The notes beneath the pieces were generated by a model. The model was given only the letters and a program-made list of their open reading frames with translations, was not told the DNA's origin and made no database searches. From contig JBGGME010000161.1 in the NCBI GenBank assembly GCA_041288195.1, forward strand, positions 1-52,038: DNA of 52,038 bases. Reading direction: 5' to 3'. Both the position numbers and the translations under genes were made by a program. The stretch is from AWTP1-13 sp041288195. GTDB taxonomy: Bacteria; Pseudomonadota; Alphaproteobacteria; Rhizobiales; Hyphomicrobiaceae. Shown piece by piece: positions 50,430 through 52,038 of the stretch. Within the stretch, counting starts at the first letter, position 1; each line of letters starts with the position of its first letter.

Positions 50430-51614
50430 ATGCTGCCCCTCGCAGGCCTGCGCATCATCGCGGTCGAGCAATACGGCGCCGGCCCGTTCGGCAGCATGAT
50501 GCTCGGCGACCTCGGCGCCGAGGTCATCAAGATCGAGAACCCGGCCGAGGGCGGCGATGTCAGCCGCTCCGTGGGGCCCCATTTCTTCCCTGACGGAGAC
50601 AGCCACTTCTTCCAGGCCTTCAACCGCAACAAGAAGAGCCTGACGCTCAACCTCAAGCACCCCGAGGCCCGCCGCGTCCTGCACGCGCTCGTGGGCAGCG
50701 CGGATGCGGTGCTCGACAACCTGCGCGGCGACCAGGCGGAGAAGCTCGGCGTCACCTACGCGCATCTGCGCGAGGCCAACCCCAAGATCGTGTGCGCGCA
50801 TCTCTCGGCCTACGGGCGCGAGGGCTCGCGCAAGGCCTGGCCTGGATACGATTACCTGATGCAGGCGGAGGCGGGCTATCTCTCCGTCACCGGCGAGGCC
50901 GATGGCCCGCCCTCGCGCATGGGCCTCTCCATCGTTGACCTGATGACGGGGCTCAACGCCGCCTTCGCGCTGGTGTCGGGCGTGCTCTCGGCGCGCGCGA
51001 CCGGCAAGGGCCGCGACATCGATGTGAGCCTGTTCGAGACCGCGCTGCAGAACCTCTGCTACCTCGCGGTCTGGTATCTCAACGCCGGCGTCAACCAAGG
51101 CCGCGAGCCGCGCTCCAGCCATCCCTCGCTGACCCCTAGTCAGCTCTACCGCACCAAGGACGGCTTCATCTTCCTGATGTGCAACAAGGAGAAGTTCTGG
51201 CCGGTGCTGTGCGAGGCGATCGGCAAGCCGGAGTGGAGCGCGCGGGCCGACTACAAGGACTTCAAGGCGCGGCTCGCCAACCGGGCGAAGCTCACACTGG
51301 AGCTCGACGCGGCGCTGTCGGCGCGCACGACGGCGGAGTGGATCGAGGCCTTTGCCGGACGGGTGCCGGCGGCGCCAGTCTACGATGTGAAGGATGCGCT
51401 CGAGAACCCGTTCGTGCGCGAGGGCGCCATGGTGCGCACGGCGGAGCATCCGAGCGGGCCGATACGGCTGCTGGCGCCCTCGGTCCGCTGTCCCGGCGAG
51501 GAGCTCCCGTGTGCGCCGGCGCCGGCCATGGGAGCCGACACCGACACCATCCTGGGCGAGCTCGGGTTCGCCGCCGGCGAGATCGCCAGGCTGCGCAAGG
51601 CCGGCGCCGTCTGA
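50430..51614 (+). CDS. CaiB/BaiF-family CoA-transferase, copy 2
   Basis: The 394-residue CoA-transferase has the N-terminal block LRIIAVEQYGAGPFGSMMLGDLGAEVIKIE, FNRNKKSLTLNL, and the catalytic Asp170 in LSIVDLMTG. It ends with ILGELGFAAGEIARLRKAGAV, a typical C-terminus. It follows PrpD by 18 bases, consistent with activation of the PrpD product as a CoA ester. It resembles copy 1 (39614-40810) in family only. Confidence 0.94.
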   Translation: MLPLAGLRIIAVEQYGAGPFGSMMLGDLGAEVIKIENPAEGGDVSRSVGPHFFPDGDSHFFQAFNRNKKSLTLNLKHPEARRVLHALVGSADAVLDNLRGDQAEKLGVTYAHLREANPKIVCAHLSAYGREGSRKAWPGYDYLMQAEAGYLSVTGEADGPPSRMGLSIVDLMTGLNAAFALVSGVLSARATGKGRDIDVSLFETALQNLCYLAVWYLNAGVNQGREPRSSHPSLTPSQLYRTKDGFIFLMCNKEKFWPVLCEAIGKPEWSARADYKDFKARLANRAKLTLELDAALSARTTAEWIEAFAGRVPAAPVYDVKDALENPFVREGAMVRTAEHPSGPIRLLAPSVRCPGEELPCAPAPAMGADTDTILGELGFAAGEIARLRKAGAV

Positions 51615-51630
51615 GGCCTGCTTCGAGCGG

Positions 51631-52038
51631 CTATTTCAACGCCTTGACGATGTCGGCGCCGGGCGCCGCGTCGGCGAAGCCCTTGAAGCTGCCTTCGGCG
51701 ATCAGCTTCATGGTGCGCATGGTGCCGCCCCAGGCCGCGCGTGCCAACGCCCCGCCGATGGAGATGCGACGCACGCCGAGGCCGGCGATGTCCGACACGG
51801 TGAGGTCGAGCGGGCTGCCCACCAGCAGGTTGACGGGCTTGGGCGCCACCGCCTTAACCACGGCCGCGATCTGCTCGCGCGTGGCGATGCCCGGCGCGTA
51901 GAGGCAATCGGCGCCGGCCGCGGCGTAGGCCTGGAGCCGGCGGATGGTCTCGTCCATGTCCGGGCGGTTGCGGATGAAGCCCTCGCTGCGCCCGGTCAGC
52001 AGCACGCCGCCGCCGGCCTTGTCGATCGCCTCGCGCGC
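51631..52038 (-). CDS. Isocitrate lyase/PEP mutase superfamily protein, C-terminal part
   Basis: The frame enters from the right edge and ends at 51631, giving 135 residues of the C-terminal half. LLTGRSEGF, ADCLYAPGIATREQI, KPVNLLVGSP and GVRRISIGGALARAAWG match the isocitrate-lyase/phosphoenolpyruvate-mutase barrel (2-methylisocitrate lyase or oxaloacetate decarboxylase-like). The N-terminus with the catalytic Cys region is not visible. It converges on the CoA-transferase with a 16-base gap, so it may or may not share its regulation. Confidence 0.85.
   Translation of the reverse strand, partial: AREAIDKAGGGVLLTGRSEGFIRNRPDMDETIRRLQAYAAAGADCLYAPGIATREQIAAVVKAVAPKPVNLLVGSPLDLTVSDIAGLGVRRISIGGALARAAWGGTMRTMKLIAEGSFKGFADAAPGADIVKALK

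Noticed and set aside
1..52038. CRISPR array, tRNA or rRNA genes, or a prophage
   Set aside because: I saw no regular spaced repeats, no tRNA or rRNA sequence and no phage structural genes. A dedicated scan for tRNA and RNA families was not possible here.

Overview
The window is GC-rich, densely coded DNA. Its gene families and order point to an alphaproteobacterium, most likely of the Hyphomicrobiales (Rhizobiales). The indicators are accA followed by YafK-type L,D-transpeptidases, a ppa-serB pair, two MltB-like lytic transglycosylases next to a DUF459 protein and galU, a beta-barrel protein divergent from a KpsF-type isomerase, a full CtrA-type box (TTAA-N7-TTAAC), and many solute-binding proteins, CaiB-type CoA-transferases and LysR regulators. 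The species cannot be named from the sequence. No tRNA, rRNA, CRISPR array, phage or insertion sequence was seen.

Layout. 1-5116: a partial FAD dehydrogenase, a TonB-like protein, and the minus-strand group ppa, serB and a DUF1015 gene. 5464-9603: accA, then three tandem L,D-transpeptidase paralogues behind a CtrA-type box. 9758-13084: a TRAP transporter whose binding protein faces the permease genes. 13409-16090: a Bug-type binding protein followed by both subunits of an aconitase-X enzyme, then a convergent XRE regulator. 17154-25977: an envelope block with a DUF4177 protein, a tiny basic protein, a DUF459 SGNH protein that seems to lack catalytic residues, two overlapping lytic transglycosylases, galU, a beta-barrel outer-membrane protein and a KpsF isomerase. 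26123-29129: a small secreted protein, a small acetyltransferase, a 2-hydroxyacid dehydrogenase and a Tat-exported binding protein. 29492-35789: an RND efflux pair facing two tandem LysR paralogues. 35936-40810: a SemiSWEET-like protein, a secreted protein, an orphan ABC ATPase, a crotonase, a HAD hydrolase and a CoA-transferase. 40906-46502: a GntR/UTRA regulator divergent from an SDR dehydrogenase, an atypical M24 hydrolase and a DUF3604-like metal hydrolase. 46487-52038: a small antitoxin-like protein, a DHA2 exporter, a DUF983 protein, an MmgE/PrpD enzyme, a second CoA-transferase and a partial isocitrate-lyase-superfamily protein.

How the genes fit together. Two themes stand out. One is peptidoglycan and envelope construction: L,D-transpeptidases, lytic transglycosylases, GalU, KpsF and the beta-barrel protein. 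The other is uptake and breakdown of organic acids: TRAP, Bug and ABC binding proteins, aconitase X, CoA-transferases, PrpD and dehydrogenases. The best candidates for undescribed biology are the GntR-controlled SDR/M24/DUF3604 module and the CtrA-linked transpeptidase triplet. REP-like palindromes of a shared type also occupy four junctions between convergent genes.
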